Positions 11,556-22,360 of a DNA stretch of 64,000 bases are shown here, piece by piece (position 1 is the first letter of the stretch; each line of letters opens with the position of its first letter). Made by a program: the position numbers and the translations under genes. The notes under the pieces were generated by a model. That model had not been told where the DNA came from, ran no database searches, and saw nothing but the letters and a program-made list of their open reading frames with translations. The stretch lies in contig JADJVW010000010.1 in NCBI GenBank assembly GCA_016710365.1, positions 124,001 through 188,000 of the forward strand, read 5' to 3'. Origin of the DNA: Candidatus Caldilinea saccharophila (GTDB taxonomy: Bacteria > Chloroflexota > Anaerolineae > Caldilineales > Caldilineaceae).

Positions 11556-12810
11556 CTAGCGCGGCGACCACGCGGCAAAGACGCCCGGGCCTATAAACGT
11601 CGGCTCGCTACCCTCCACCACCTCTTGCACCCAAACGCCACTGCGGCCGTCGGCCAACGTGCCGGTGAACACAAAGGCATGGCTATCCGCTGACCACACA
11701 CGATAGCTCTGCGCGTACTGGTCGAAAAATGGCAGATAGTTGTCCAAGTAGGCGCGCGAAGGCAAAAACCCCGCCAACGGCGTCGATGTCCGCCCGTCCC
11801 ACACATACCACCGCAACCCCAGTTGCCCGGCCACAAACTCAAGGCCAAGATAAGCCAACCGCTCACCGGACGGACTCCAGTAGAACGCAAGCACCGGGTT
11901 GGAGGTCACTTCACGCGTTTGCAGCGTAGCGACGTCGACGGCGTAGAGTGGCCCGAGCGAGCTTGACCGCGCCATCCGCTCCGTAACGATATACGCCACC
12001 CGTGCGCCGTCGGGGCTGAGCGAAAAGCTGATTCGCCCCGGATAATCAGTCAGCTCCGTCAGCTCTTGACCTTGCAAGTCGGCCACAATGAGCCGCTGGC
12101 GCACGGCGTCGGCAGTGGCATAGAGGAGCCGTTCCCCATCCGCGGCCCATTGCGGCGTAGGAAACTGTCCGCCCGAGATTTGCAGCGACTCTGCAACACC
12201 GTCAAGCGACAGCAACTCCACCCGCTCGCTCCCGACGTGGGTCAGCAGACGCTGTCCATCAGGCGCCCAGGAAAAGTAGAAAGGCTGACCCTCAGCCAAC
12301 GTCCGGGCGCTGCCGCCGTTGTCATCAAATTCCACCACACGCAACGCCATCGACGGCTGATCGAGCGACAGCCAGTTGCTCAAATAGGCCAGCCGGTCGC
12401 CCACCGGACTCCAGGCAAGGTAAAAGGCAGAAAAGGGACATCCAGTTCACGGCGGTCAGCGCCGTCAAAGCGGGTCGTCTCCAAAAGCTGCGGCGTCCCT
12501 CGCGGCGCTTCCACGCAATCTGCGCGCCGTCCGGCGACCAGACCGGCTGCAAATATTGGCGCTGCGGCGAAGCGTCGGTCGTCAACGCAAAGCGTGCGCC
12601 GGTCGCGGCATCCACAAGAAAGAGATTGCCATCCGTCCCACTCACCAACAGTTGATTGGCGGGGTCGGCGGGCGGTGCACTGGCTTCGGACGCCAGCCGG
12701 ATTTGGCTGACAAGTCGCTGCGCCTGGGAGGGCAGCCGATCTGCAGAGCAACCGGCCGCCATCAACAGGAACAGTGTAAACATAAATGGAGGTAGCAGTC
12801 GCTTGATCAT
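11556..12810 (-). CDS. TolB-like beta-propeller lipoprotein, two frameshifts
   Basis: This is an exported lipoprotein of about 417 aa. It starts MIKRLLPPFMFTLFLLMAAGCS, a signal peptide with a lipobox ending in Cys. A series of WD40/TolB-type repeats follows (QPVWSPDGAQIAW, LAWSPVGDRLAYL, FYFSWAPDGQRLL, SFSLSPDGARVAYI, FYWSPSGERLAYL, VWSADSHAFVF), indicating a beta-propeller outside the cytoplasmic membrane. Two indels break the frame: near 12505 in a GGG run and near 12430 in a TTTT run. The start ATG at 12810 follows GAAGGAA. Ligand or partner is unknown; no transport genes adjoin it. Confidence 0.7.
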
Positions 12811-12980
12811 AAAGCCGTTTCCTTCGCAGAACGATCCAATTTGCACGCGCGTCAGGGCCGCTGCATCGTACATGGATTGTCCGGCAGTCACTGCATCACC
12901 GCTTACAAACCCCCGGATTGCGGACGTCTCGTCCGCAAATGGGCGCGAACGTCTCATCCGCGATCCGGCAAGGGAGAGCG

Positions 12981-14078
12981 CTAGCGGCGCGGCTTCAGAT
13001 AAAGCGTAATTTCGCTGCGATTGTGGAAAAGCTGGCGCGCGCCGGCAAGGGTGTAGGCCGGGCGCAAAATGGCAAAGGTCTGGTCTAGCACCGGTTTGCG
13101 GTCGTGCTCGGGCAACTTGACGGTCATCAGCGCCCACCCGTGGGGATAGAGAAGCTTCGCGTACGCTGCCATGACGCGCGCCGAGTCGCGCGCGTCCATC
13201 CGCATATCGTTGACGATGATGTCGAAGGCGTCGGGTTCGGCTTGCAGATAGTGCTCGGCGGTCATGCGTAGATGACGGACGCCGCGGTCGTCAGCCAGGC
13301 GCGCATCCAACTCACCGGGGTCGATGGCCGTGACATACTGACCGGCGCGACGCAGGACGCGCGTCCAACCGCCGGGCGCCGCGCCCAAATCGAGCGCGAC
13401 GCCGTGCGACGGCAGCACGATCCCGAAAACCTCCAGCGCTTCAAGCAGCTTAAATTCGGCGCGGCTGATCTGACCTTCTTCACGCGCAAAACGGCGCATA
13501 CCGCCGCCCCAACTCGACAGATTATCGACCGCCAGCGACACACCCGCCAGCGCTGCCAATCGCGTACCCTTGCCCAACGCGGCGCCGCCCAGCAAGAGCT
13601 GCGGGTCGGGCTGCCAGGTTTTCAGCGCGGCGCAGATTACCGTAACCACCTGCGCCGGCGCGCGCACATCCAAGGGTGGGCCAGACTCGCCGCTAAGCGC
13701 CGCGGACAACGGCGTGTTGAGGTCGAAAGGCTTGTAAGCTGCATCCGCCAGCACGCGCGCCTGCACAGAAAAGCTCTGCGTGGTCTCCAGCGGAGGCAAC
13801 GCAGCCGGCAGCATCCGCGCCAGATACGCCGGGTCGCCCGTATGCCCGCCCAACGGCGCCACCACCTGCACCGGCGCAAGATGACGCACAAAGATGGGCG
13901 GTGTGCGCCGCCAGGTTGCGGCTAGCGCGGCAAACGGCATTCCGGCGTCGACCAGCAGCACATCTTCGGCCAGTTTTTCGAGGAGAACGGCGTCAGACGC
14001 GACGCCGCGCAACTCCTCCAACGCAAGGTCGACCGCGCCATCGTTACAGGAAAGGATCAGAATTGAATCGTGGGTCAT
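12981..14078 (-). CDS. RrmJ/FtsJ-type RNA 2'-O-methyltransferase (RlmM-like)
   Basis: This 365-aa SAM-dependent RNA methyltransferase has an N-terminal region of about 180 residues like the THUMP-containing part of RlmM and a C-terminal FtsJ domain. The SAM motif is LDLGAAPGGWTRVLRRAG. The Lys-Asp-Lys-Glu tetrad can be placed: K in SRAEFKLLEAL, D in IIVNDMRMDA, K in LMTVKLPEH and E in SEITLYLKPRR. In E. coli, RlmM methylates C2498 of 23S rRNA; the same target is inferred, not shown. The ATG overlaps the purB stop (ATGA), so it is translationally coupled as the last gene of a three-gene operon. Confidence 0.75.
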   Translation of the reverse strand: MTHDSILILSCNDGAVDLALEELRGVASDAVLLEKLAEDVLLVDAGMPFAALAATWRRTPPIFVRHLAPVQVVAPLGGHTGDPAYLARMLPAALPPLETTQSFSVQARVLADAAYKPFDLNTPLSAALSGESGPPLDVRAPAQVVTVICAALKTWQPDPQLLLGGAALGKGTRLAALAGVSLAVDNLSSWGGGMRRFAREEGQISRAEFKLLEALEVFGIVLPSHGVALDLGAAPGGWTRVLRRAGQYVTAIDPGELDARLADDRGVRHLRMTAEHYLQAEPDAFDIIVNDMRMDARDSARVMAAYAKLLYPHGWALMTVKLPEHDRKPVLDQTFAILRPAYTLAGARQLFHNRSEITLYLKPRR

Positions 14079-15511
14079 AACGCGCCTTGTTCGTACATTG
14101 ATGTGGAAGCCGGTGTAAGGGCGGAGCGCAGGTGTGCGGCCAACGCCAGCGCACGCTCGGCCGCATCGCCGACATGTCCACTGGCATCGAGCAGACCCGG
14201 CACCGCATCGGCGGGGACAAATTGCGTGATGCGCTCATCGGCGGCCAACAACTCTGCCAGCGGATTGGCGCGCCCTGCTTGCAGGGCCGCCCACGCGGCC
14301 AGACTCTGCTCACGGATGACCTCGTGCAGCGCCTGGCGGTCGCCGCCCGCCTGCACCGCGGCCATCAGCACGCGTTCGGTGGCGGCAAAGATGCCGTAGT
14401 CGCGCAGGTTGCGCTCGATGGGGCCTGTCCAGAAGTGCATGCCTTCCACCAGTCCCTGCGCCCGGCGCAAGATTTCGTCGGTCAGCAGAAAGGCTTCAGG
14501 TAAAAGTAATCGCCGGTTAGCGGAATCGTCCAGCGTGCGCTCCAACAGGCTCAACGCGGCGTTGTCCCAGGCCACACGCGGCAGCGCAGCCACGAGCCGC
14601 GCCAGGCTGTCGATGTTTTCGGCTGTGATCGGGTTGCGCTTGAAGGGCATGGCGCTGGAGCCGACCTGCTTCTCGCCAAAAGGTTCGCTCCATTCGCCAA
14701 AGGGGGGACTCTGCAAGATGCGCAGATCGAAGGCAAATTTGTGCAGCGTGGCGCACAGACCGGCCAGCGCGTTGAGCACGAGCCAATCCTGTTTGCGTGG
14801 ATAGGTCTGCGTGGCAACAGGAAATGCTTCCAGGCCGAGCGACGCCATCACCTGCGCTTCCAGTTGGCGCGCGGTCAAAGCGCTGCCTTCCAGCAACTGC
14901 GTGTAACTGGCGCTGGTGCCAACCGCGCTTTTGAGACCCCTTGCTGCGCACGTTTGCCCGCACCCGGCGCAATTCATCCAGATCGATCAGCAGATCCTGG
15001 CCGTACTGGGCAAGTCGATAGCCAATGGTGGTCGGCTCCGCGGGCTGAATGTGGGTGAAGGCGATGGTGGCGGTGTGCGCCTCCGCTTCGATGCGTCCGG
15101 CCAACGAAGCCAGCACCTGTTCGAGTTGGCGGATCACTATGTCGAGCGCGGCGCGCAGCCGCATCGCATCGACGTTGTCCAGCACATCCATCGAGGTGGC
15201 GCCGAGATGGATGATCGCCCCGCCGACCGCACATTGCGCCGCGTAGGTCTTGATTTCGGCCATCAAGTCATGGCGTATTTCGCGCTCGATCGCCTCTGCC
15301 GCAGCGATGTCGATGTCGTCCTGATGGGCGCGCAGATCGGCCACCTGCTCGGCGCTGACTAACCCGGCCGTCTGTTGCGCGTCGGCCAGAGCAACCCAGA
15401 CGCGCCGCAACAGTCGTCGCTTGTGCACCTCGCTCCACAGATGACGCATGGCCTCGCCGCCGTAGCGCCAGGTCAGGGGTGAAAGATATGTTTCGTGATC
15501 AAACACGCCAC

Positions 15512-15515
<4 letters not shown>
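14075..15515 (-). CDS. purB: Adenylosuccinate lyase, one frameshift
   Basis: This fumarase/aspartase-superfamily enzyme of about 480 aa cleaves adenylosuccinate and SAICAR in purine synthesis. The N-terminal half has IIHLGATSMDVLDN and AFTHIQPAEPTTIGYRLAQY. The C-terminal half has LKSAVGTSASYTQLL and the superfamily signature GSSAMPFKRNPITAENI with the catalytic Ser loop. The halves are in different frames; the break is near 14935 in a GGGG run where the family has KG-[IL]-K, so one extra base explains it. Start is GTG at 15515, overlapping the cysQ stop. Argininosuccinate lyase was considered, but the KG-[IL]-K-x-AVGT pattern and PFKRNP favour PurB. Confidence 0.88.
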
Positions 15516-16378
<863 letters not shown>

Positions 16379-16482
16379 GAAAAATGTCATTCTATCTGCT
16401 TGTTCAATCGATTCGGTGCGATACTGTACTCAAAACGCGCGGCTTGTGCAAAGTTGCCGCCCGATAGAACGCAACTACTGTT

Positions 16483-17934
16483 CTAGCGGACATCTGTTGC
16501 ACAGCGCACGCCCAGCCAATTGGTGGCCGTGCGTGGCGGCGTCGGTGCGAGCGCCATCGTGCGTAATTTGTCCGGTTCGTCGCCAAACGCGCCGCCTTTG
16601 ACCAGATAGAGCGTGACCGCATCCTGCACGACGGTGGACGACGTCCATTCGGCGACGTTGCCGGCCATGTCGCTTGCGCCAAGCGGGCTGTCGCCTGCCG
16701 GCTGGAAAGCGCCGACCTGCACAGTATCCCCAATGCCTAGCTGCGCGCTATTGGCGCGTTGCACGGCAAATTCGTCTCCCCACGGGAAGCGATACATGCG
16801 CCCGGTGGCCGGCGCAGACGCCGCGGCGACTTCCCACTCGGCCGCGGTGGGGAGGCGTTTTCCCATAAAGCGACAAAACCGGTCGGCGCTGTCGTAGTCA
16901 ATGTTGATCATCGGGAAGCGGGCGGATGCCGGGTCGAGCAGGTAGTTGGCGCGTGTGGCGCTGGCGGGCGTGGCCGGCCAGGGACACGCGCCGCGCTCGT
17001 AACAGGTGCGATAATTGCTGACGGTTGCCTCGTAGCGATCGATGCGAAAGGCCGGCAGCTCGACGACTTGCGCCACACCGGCTGGCTCCAATGTGACGCG
17101 ATACGCGCCAGGCGGGACTTCGATCATGGTGACCGGCTGCGTGCGCTGCCACCACACGACTGCTCCTCCGATTACGCCTATCACCACCGCCAGCAGCATC
17201 AAGCTGCCCAGCCGTCGCGGCCAGTTGCGTTCGTGTGGTGATGCGGCTTCTCCTTCGATCCAGGGAGGGACTACTGGCAACGCATCTTCGGCGAACGTGG
17301 CGACAGGCAGCGGTGCGGCGGTCAACACGGTGAGGGCGGCAGTCGCCTGCGTGCGCTTTGCGCCATCAATGGCCGCGGCTGCACGCAGCAATTCGACCAA
17401 AGCCGGCGTCCATGCCGCGCTCTGGTCGTCGCTCTGCTGAAGCCGAGCCAGCTCGCTGGCGGCCAACGGCTGTGACGACTTGAAAAGACTTTCCTCCACC
17501 AGAACGGCGGTGCGTTCGGGGTCGGTCTGATAACGCAACGCCGTCACCATGCCGCGACGACGCGTCAAGGCCGTGCGCAGCAGCAACGTGCGCTGGCTCT
17601 CGTCGAGATCGTGGCCGGCTTCGAGAACGAGCAGCCCATCGCGCAACAGATCGTCGGCGGGCAACACCCCGCGGCGCCACCATTCGTCCAGCGCCCGGTT
17701 CAAGGCGCGCTGCACGCGCTGGGTCCGCGCATCGGCTGCCGGCTTTGCTGCAATCGGCGTTTCCACCATCGCGGCGGCTGCTGCTGACGGCGCCACAGGA
17801 CGGCCAGCAGGACGACGGTAGGCGAAAGTCTCGTCTTCGTAATCCCATGTGAGCTCATCAGCGTCGCCGTCTGCATTGTGCGCCGATGGGGAGTCGCTGT
17901 TTGTGCTGCCTTTGCGAAATGACATGCGTCCCAT
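16483..17934 (-). CDS. Membrane-anchored formylglycine-generating-enzyme-fold (SUMF1) protein
   Basis: This 483-aa protein has a low-complexity N-terminal cytoplasmic region (about 1-235), one transmembrane helix (LGSLMLLAVVIGVIGGAVVWW, about 240-260) and a C-terminal SUMF1/FGE domain (about 270-483). Motifs are IEVPPGAYRV, FRIDRYEATVSNYRTCYERGAC, MINIDYDSADRFCRFMGKRLPTAAEWEVAA, FPWGDEF and MAGNVAEWTSS. The final segment LVKGGAFGDEPDKLRTMA lacks the Cys pair used by true formylglycine-generating enzymes. It is thus more likely a sensor or scaffold-type extracytoplasmic domain than an oxidase. It lies about 100 bp upstream of the cysQ operon on the same strand. Confidence 0.8.
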   Translation of the reverse strand: MGRMSFRKGSTNSDSPSAHNADGDADELTWDYEDETFAYRRPAGRPVAPSAAAAAMVETPIAAKPAADARTQRVQRALNRALDEWWRRGVLPADDLLRDGLLVLEAGHDLDESQRTLLLRTALTRRRGMVTALRYQTDPERTAVLVEESLFKSSQPLAASELARLQQSDDQSAAWTPALVELLRAAAAIDGAKRTQATAALTVLTAAPLPVATFAEDALPVVPPWIEGEAASPHERNWPRRLGSLMLLAVVIGVIGGAVVWWQRTQPVTMIEVPPGAYRVTLEPAGVAQVVELPAFRIDRYEATVSNYRTCYERGACPWPATPASATRANYLLDPASARFPMINIDYDSADRFCRFMGKRLPTAAEWEVAAASAPATGRMYRFPWGDEFAVQRANSAQLGIGDTVQVGAFQPAGDSPLGASDMAGNVAEWTSSTVVQDAVTLYLVKGGAFGDEPDKLRTMALAPTPPRTATNWLGVRCATDVR

Positions 17935-17992
17935 TGTATGCAGCGCAGAGAAAAGTGCAAACAGGCTGGACAGCGGGGTCTCCCTCAGCCCA

Positions 17993-18069
17993 GTAGGTCA
18001 GGCTATCAGCCTGACGCAGCTTGGTGCCTCTTGGGGCAACCACGCCGTCAGGCTATCAGCCTGACCTAC
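17993..18069. repeat. Paired inverted 23-bp palindromic repeats
   Basis: GTAGGTCAGGCTATCAGCCT at 17993 and its inverse ending AGCCTGACCTAC at 18069 flank a 31-bp centre. Each copy is itself palindromic (GTCAGGCT-AT-CAGCCTGAC-like). A diverged copy lies at 57234-57256. It sits in the 321-bp gap (17935-18255) between divergent genes, which otherwise shows nothing but the upstream region of the zinc-ribbon gene. Confidence 0.7.
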
Positions 18070-18255
18070 AAGATTACAAGACATTGCTGTGAACGACGAT
18101 TAACACAAACTTGGCGCGCAATCCAATTGACGACTAGAATCAAGAAAAATAAATCCGCCTGGCGCAGACGGGACAAAGTAGGTCAACCATCAGCAGCCGC
18201 ACCAACCACCGGTCAATTTACGTCCGGCTGTCCTGGCAAAACTAAGGGGGTGAGC

Positions 18256-19338
18256 ATGAGCCAAAAGGAACTTGGCTACGTCGAACTGGAGTGGACTTGT
18301 CCGGTCTGCAAGACGCGCAATCCGGGCACACAGACGACTTGCAGCGGCTGTGGTGCGGCGCAACCGGACAACGTGCAGTTTGAAGCGCCGGCGGCGGCCG
18401 CGATAGCCGAAGATCAGGCCAAGATCGAGCGCGCCAAAACCGGGCCAGATATTCACTGCGGCTTCTGCGGCGCGCGCAATTCCGCCACCGCCAAAACCTG
18501 CCGGCAATGCGGCGCCGACCTGACGGAAGGCAAGGCGCGTGAGGCAGGAAAAGTCGTCGGCGCGTATGCGCCCGACACCGGCGCGGTCGTGCGCTGTACG
18601 GCGTGTGGCATGGAGAACCCCGCGACCGCGCGCCAATGTGTGCGTTGTGGCGCGCCGCTGGACAAGGCGCCGGTCGCGCCGGCAGCCGCGCCGGCGCCAG
18701 CCGCAGCCGGCGGCATGGGGCGTGGGACGATCATCTTTGCCATCCTTGCCGTGGTGGTGCTCTTGGGGCTGGGGTGGCTCGTTTTTGCCATGTTCCAGAC
18801 CAGCGACACCGTGGCAACCGCCGTCGATGCGCGCTGGGAACGCTCCATTGCGATCATGGGGCAGGTTCCTGTACAAGCCAGCGCCTGGCGGGACGAGGCG
18901 CCGGCCAACGCTGCCGACCTCAGTTGTCGCACTGAAGTGCGCTCCACCAGCGATTCGCCCCAGCCCGGCGCTCGGGAAGTCTGCGGCACGCCCTACACGC
19001 TGGACACAGGCACCGGCATGGGCAAGGTGGTGCAGGACTGCGTTTACGAAGTTTACGACGATTATTGCACCTACACCACGCTGCAATGGGGCGTGGTCAA
19101 CACCGTCGTCCAACGCGGCGATGGATTGGCCGCGGCCTGGCCAGGCGCCAACCTCGGCGCGGGTCAACAATTAGGGCAGCGCTCGGAAAAATATGTGTGC
19201 GTCGTCACTGCCGATGACCGTGAATATACATTCGACCTGCGCACTGATGCAGAATTTGCGCAGTGTCAGCCCGGCAGTCGCTGGCGGTTGAGCGTCAACG
19301 CGTTGGGCGGCGTGACGGATGCGGAGCCTGTACGCTGA
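18256..19338 (+). CDS. Zinc-ribbon membrane protein
   Basis: This 360-aa protein carries three cysteine-rich zinc-ribbon modules in its first 140 residues (CPVCKTRN-CSGCGAA, CGFCGARN-CRQCGAD, CTACGMEN-CVRCGAP). After an Ala/Pro linker comes one transmembrane helix (GTIIFAILAVVVLLGLGWLVFAMF). The C-terminal domain of about 180 aa is presumably outside and contains six or more cysteines; it matches nothing I recognise. The start ATG at 18256 follows AAGGGGG; the long upstream extension is not coding. The architecture parallels the neighbouring divergent SUMF1 protein (cytoplasmic region, one helix, exported domain), hinting at a shared envelope role. Confidence 0.7.
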   Translation: MSQKELGYVELEWTCPVCKTRNPGTQTTCSGCGAAQPDNVQFEAPAAAAIAEDQAKIERAKTGPDIHCGFCGARNSATAKTCRQCGADLTEGKAREAGKVVGAYAPDTGAVVRCTACGMENPATARQCVRCGAPLDKAPVAPAAAPAPAAAGGMGRGTIIFAILAVVVLLGLGWLVFAMFQTSDTVATAVDARWERSIAIMGQVPVQASAWRDEAPANAADLSCRTEVRSTSDSPQPGAREVCGTPYTLDTGTGMGKVVQDCVYEVYDDYCTYTTLQWGVVNTVVQRGDGLAAAWPGANLGAGQQLGQRSEKYVCVVTADDREYTFDLRTDAEFAQCQPGSRWRLSVNALGGVTDAEPVR

Positions 19339-19367
19339 GGAGCAACCAGCGCCAACTGGATCGGCGT

Positions 19368-21776
19368 CTATTGGCGATACGTCAGCAGCCGCAGCGCATT
19401 GAGCACGACGACAATCGTGCTGCCTTCGTGCAGAATCACAGCGCCGCTCAGTTGGATGACGCCAAACACTGATGACAGGATCAGCAGAGCAATCACACCG
19501 AGCGAGATGACCAGATTCTGACGGATGATCGAACGGCTGAAGCGGCTGAGGCCGACGGCGAACGGCAATTTGCCCACGTCGTCGGCCATCAAGGCCACGT
19601 CCGCAGTTTCCAATGCCACTGCTGTCCCCGCGCCGCCCATTGCAATGCCCACCGTCGCGGTCGCCAACGCTGGCGCGTCGTTGACGCCGTCGCCGACCAT
19701 GGCAATCGGCCCGAATTCCTGTTGTAGCCGCTGGATCGCGTCCAGCTTCTGCTCGGGCAAGAGGCCGGCGCGCACGTCGGTGACGCCCACTTCGGCGCCG
19801 ATGCGCCGCGCGACGCTTTCATTGTCGCCGGTCAGCATGACAAGTTTTTGGACCCCAAGCTCCACCAGCGCCGCCAGGGTGATGTGAATGTCTGGGCGCG
19901 CCACATCCGCCAGCGCCAGCACGCCCAGAAAGCGACCGTTCTGGCTGACCGCCATCGTGGATTTGCCATCCGCCTCCAGACGGTGCACGGCCTCCACGAC
20001 GGAAGCGCTCGGCGCGTGGCCGTCGGTTTCACGAAACAACTGCAAGGAGCCGATCAGCACGGGCTGACCGTTCACCGTGCTTTTGACGCCGCGACCGCTG
20101 ATGTTTTCCAACCCCTCCGCCGCGGGCAAATCCAGCTTCTTTTGCCGCGCCGCCTGCACGACGGCTGCGGCCAGCGGATGGTTGGCGTGCTGTTCGACGG
20201 CCGCGGCGACGCTCAACAATGCGTCGGGTGTGGCGCCGTTCACCGGGACGATGTCCGTGAGTTGGAACTTGCCCGCGGTCAATGTGCCTGTCTTGTCAAA
20301 CGCCATCACATTGAGCGACCCTAAATTTTCCAGATGGACGCCGCCTTTGATCAACACGCCGTTGCGCGCACCCTGGGCAATGCCGGCCAGCACCGCCGCG
20401 GGCGCTCCGATCGCCAACGCGCAAGGCGAAGCAGCGACCAGCAGCAGCATCGCACGATAGAAGCTCTCCTGCAGCGGCATCCAGCCAATGAGCGGCGGCG
20501 CCACGATCACCAGGCCCACAAAGATCAGCACGGCAGGGACAAACCAGGCCGTAAAGCGTTGGGTGAATTGCTGCGTTGGGCTTTGCTGCGCCTGGGCTTC
20601 GGCGACCAACTGCATGATGCGGCTGAGCGTGTTGTCTTGCGCCAGCCTGGTAACGCGCACGTCAAGCGCGTTCTCCTGATTGATGGAGCCGGCAAAGACG
20701 GCGTCTCCTTCGCCTTTGGCAACAGGCACGCTCTCTCCTGTGATGGCGGCCTGGTCGATCGCGCTCGACCCGCGCACGATTTCGCCATCCACCGGCAGGC
20801 GGTCGCCAGGCCGCACGACCACGACATCGCCGATTTGCAGCGTCTCCACCGGCTGTTCGACGATCTGCTCGCCTTGTTTGAGGTAGGCTTGTCTCGGCAT
20901 CAACGCGCCCAGCGCGCCGATCGCGTTGCGCGCCCGATCCAGCGCGTAGTGCTCGCCAGCATGGCCAAGCCCGAACAGAAAAAGCAGAAAGGCGCCTTCC
21001 GCCCATTCGCCCAAAATGGCCGCGCCCGCGGCCGCGGCCAGCATCAACACGTCGGTGTCGAACCTGCCTCTGAATAAGGCAGGGAGCGCGTGCATCGCGA
21101 CGTCGTAACCGCCGGCAAGGTAAGCCAGGATGTAGAACAGCAAGGCCACTTGCGACGCCAGCCCGAAGAAGATCTCGCCCACCCAGCCGATTACCAGAAA
21201 GAAACCCGCGGCCGCCACCAACAAAAGTGGCCAGCGCTCCTGCGCCCAGTGAGGCAAAAAGGAGGGTGCACTGCCATGATTGTGATCGTCCGCTGCTTGC
21301 GGGTCGCCATGCGGGGCGGACGGCTGCACCGGACGCTGGTCCCGCGCGTGATACCCCATCGACTGCAATACCCGGTTAATATCAGCGCGCTGCAACTGCG
21401 CCGTATCGTAGGCGACAAAGGCCAACCCGGCGGCATAATTGACGTTGGCGTGCACCATCCCAGGCAGCGCCGTCAGTCGGGCGGTCACGGTGTCGGCAAC
21501 ATCGGCGGCGTCGATGCTGGTGAGCGGGATCTGTTCGTGACGATATTGTGATGTCACCGCAGCGCCCGCGGTCAGCGCCAACCGTTCGATTTGAGACAGA
21601 GACAACAGGTTAGGGTCATAGTGAATGCAGAGATCAGCATAGCCATTGGTGCGCGCGATATGAACATAGTCGACGCCGCTCTGCACCTGCAGCCGCTCCG
21701 TCAGGAAATGTACACAGGCGTCGCTGTGGTCGATTTCCGGCAACACCAGGTTGAGTTCAAGTTTCAGTTTTTTCAT
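19368..21776 (-). CDS. Heavy-metal P-type ATPase of the P1B-4 (SPC/HEGS) type
   Basis: This 802-aa ATP-driven metal exporter has two HMA-like ferredoxin folds at the N-terminus (about 1-75 and 85-145) without CxxC, then a His-containing linker. The catalytic core has TGES (phosphatase loop), DKTGTLT (phosphorylated Asp, about 492), HP (HANHPLAAAV), MLTGDN and MVGDGVNDAPALA. The metal-site helix carries SPC (about 446), not CPC, and the last helix has HEGST (about 783). That combination defines P1B-4 pumps, linked to Co2+, Fe2+ or Zn2+ efflux. The gene lies 52 bp downstream of an ArsR-type repressor, so metal-induced expression is likely. Confidence 0.9.
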   Translation of the reverse strand: MKKLKLELNLVLPEIDHSDACVHFLTERLQVQSGVDYVHIARTNGYADLCIHYDPNLLSLSQIERLALTAGAAVTSQYRHEQIPLTSIDAADVADTVTARLTALPGMVHANVNYAAGLAFVAYDTAQLQRADINRVLQSMGYHARDQRPVQPSAPHGDPQAADDHNHGSAPSFLPHWAQERWPLLLVAAAGFFLVIGWVGEIFFGLASQVALLFYILAYLAGGYDVAMHALPALFRGRFDTDVLMLAAAAGAAILGEWAEGAFLLFLFGLGHAGEHYALDRARNAIGALGALMPRQAYLKQGEQIVEQPVETLQIGDVVVVRPGDRLPVDGEIVRGSSAIDQAAITGESVPVAKGEGDAVFAGSINQENALDVRVTRLAQDNTLSRIMQLVAEAQAQQSPTQQFTQRFTAWFVPAVLIFVGLVIVAPPLIGWMPLQESFYRAMLLLVAASPCALAIGAPAAVLAGIAQGARNGVLIKGGVHLENLGSLNVMAFDKTGTLTAGKFQLTDIVPVNGATPDALLSVAAAVEQHANHPLAAAVVQAARQKKLDLPAAEGLENISGRGVKSTVNGQPVLIGSLQLFRETDGHAPSASVVEAVHRLEADGKSTMAVSQNGRFLGVLALADVARPDIHITLAALVELGVQKLVMLTGDNESVARRIGAEVGVTDVRAGLLPEQKLDAIQRLQQEFGPIAMVGDGVNDAPALATATVGIAMGGAGTAVALETADVALMADDVGKLPFAVGLSRFSRSIIRQNLVISLGVIALLILSSVFGVIQLSGAVILHEGSTIVVVLNALRLLTYRQ

Positions 21777-21828
21777 AGGATTTCATCGTGAATCGATGCG
21801 CCGCTAAATTTCACGCTTGGACAGCCTG

Positions 21829-22188
21829 CTAATCGTGACTGACATGATCCACGCCCTGATGATAAAGTTGATGGATATGTTCGTCGGCCAGTGTGTAGAA
21901 AACGTGCTTGCCCTCTTTGCGCGTTTCGACAATGCGCAAGGCGCGCAAGCGGCCCAAATGATGCGACACCGCGGGCTGGCTCATGCCAAGCACCAGGCAG
22001 AGATCGCCTACGCACAGTTCGGTGTGCGCTAACAACCCGACAATGCGCACGCGCGTCGGGTCGGAGAGCGCCTTGAAGAGTGCGGCGGCGCGGGTAGCGG
22101 TGATGCCGTCGAGTAGATGGCTGCTTGCTGCCTGCGCCAGCGTGTGATCGGTGTGATCGTCGCTGCAAATTGCCTGCCGTGTACGCAT
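21829..22188 (-). CDS. ArsR/SmtB-family metal-sensing repressor
   Basis: This is a 119-aa winged-helix regulator. The core ALFKALSDPTRVRIVGLLAHTELCVGDLCLVLGMSQPAVSHHLGRLR is the ArsR DNA-binding domain. The two Cys in ELCVGDLC match the alpha-3 metal site of ArsR/CadC proteins. The C-terminal DEHIHQLYHQGVDHVSHD resembles the alpha-5 site of zinc and cobalt sensors. The ATG at 22188 is preferred to an upstream TTG at 22200. It should repress itself and the P-type ATPase downstream through the palindrome at 22205-22220. Confidence 0.88.
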   Translation of the reverse strand: MRTRQAICSDDHTDHTLAQAASSHLLDGITATRAAALFKALSDPTRVRIVGLLAHTELCVGDLCLVLGMSQPAVSHHLGRLRALRIVETRKEGKHVFYTLADEHIHQLYHQGVDHVSHD

Positions 22189-22204
22189 ATTTCCCGCCAA
22201 ACAA

Positions 22205-22220
22205 ATAAACGTTCGTTTAT
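22205..22220. promoter_or_regulatory. Probable ArsR-family operator
   Basis: ATAAACGTTCGTTTAT is a perfect 16-bp palindrome 16 bp upstream of the repressor start, in an AT-rich patch of a GC-rich genome. Its position and symmetry suit the adjacent ArsR/SmtB protein. The gap to the divergent lycopene cyclase gene is 140 bp, so that gene could also be affected. Confidence 0.6.
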
Positions 22221-22360
22221 GCGTTCAGCATAGCAGCAGCGATGAGGGCTGTCAAGATTGTCCCCAAAAGCCAAAAGCAACTATGATCGCTACAGATGGC
22301 GTTTTCTAGAAGAACCTTGCGCAGCCGTCGCAGGCCAGACAGAATTGGTGAGAGATTTTC

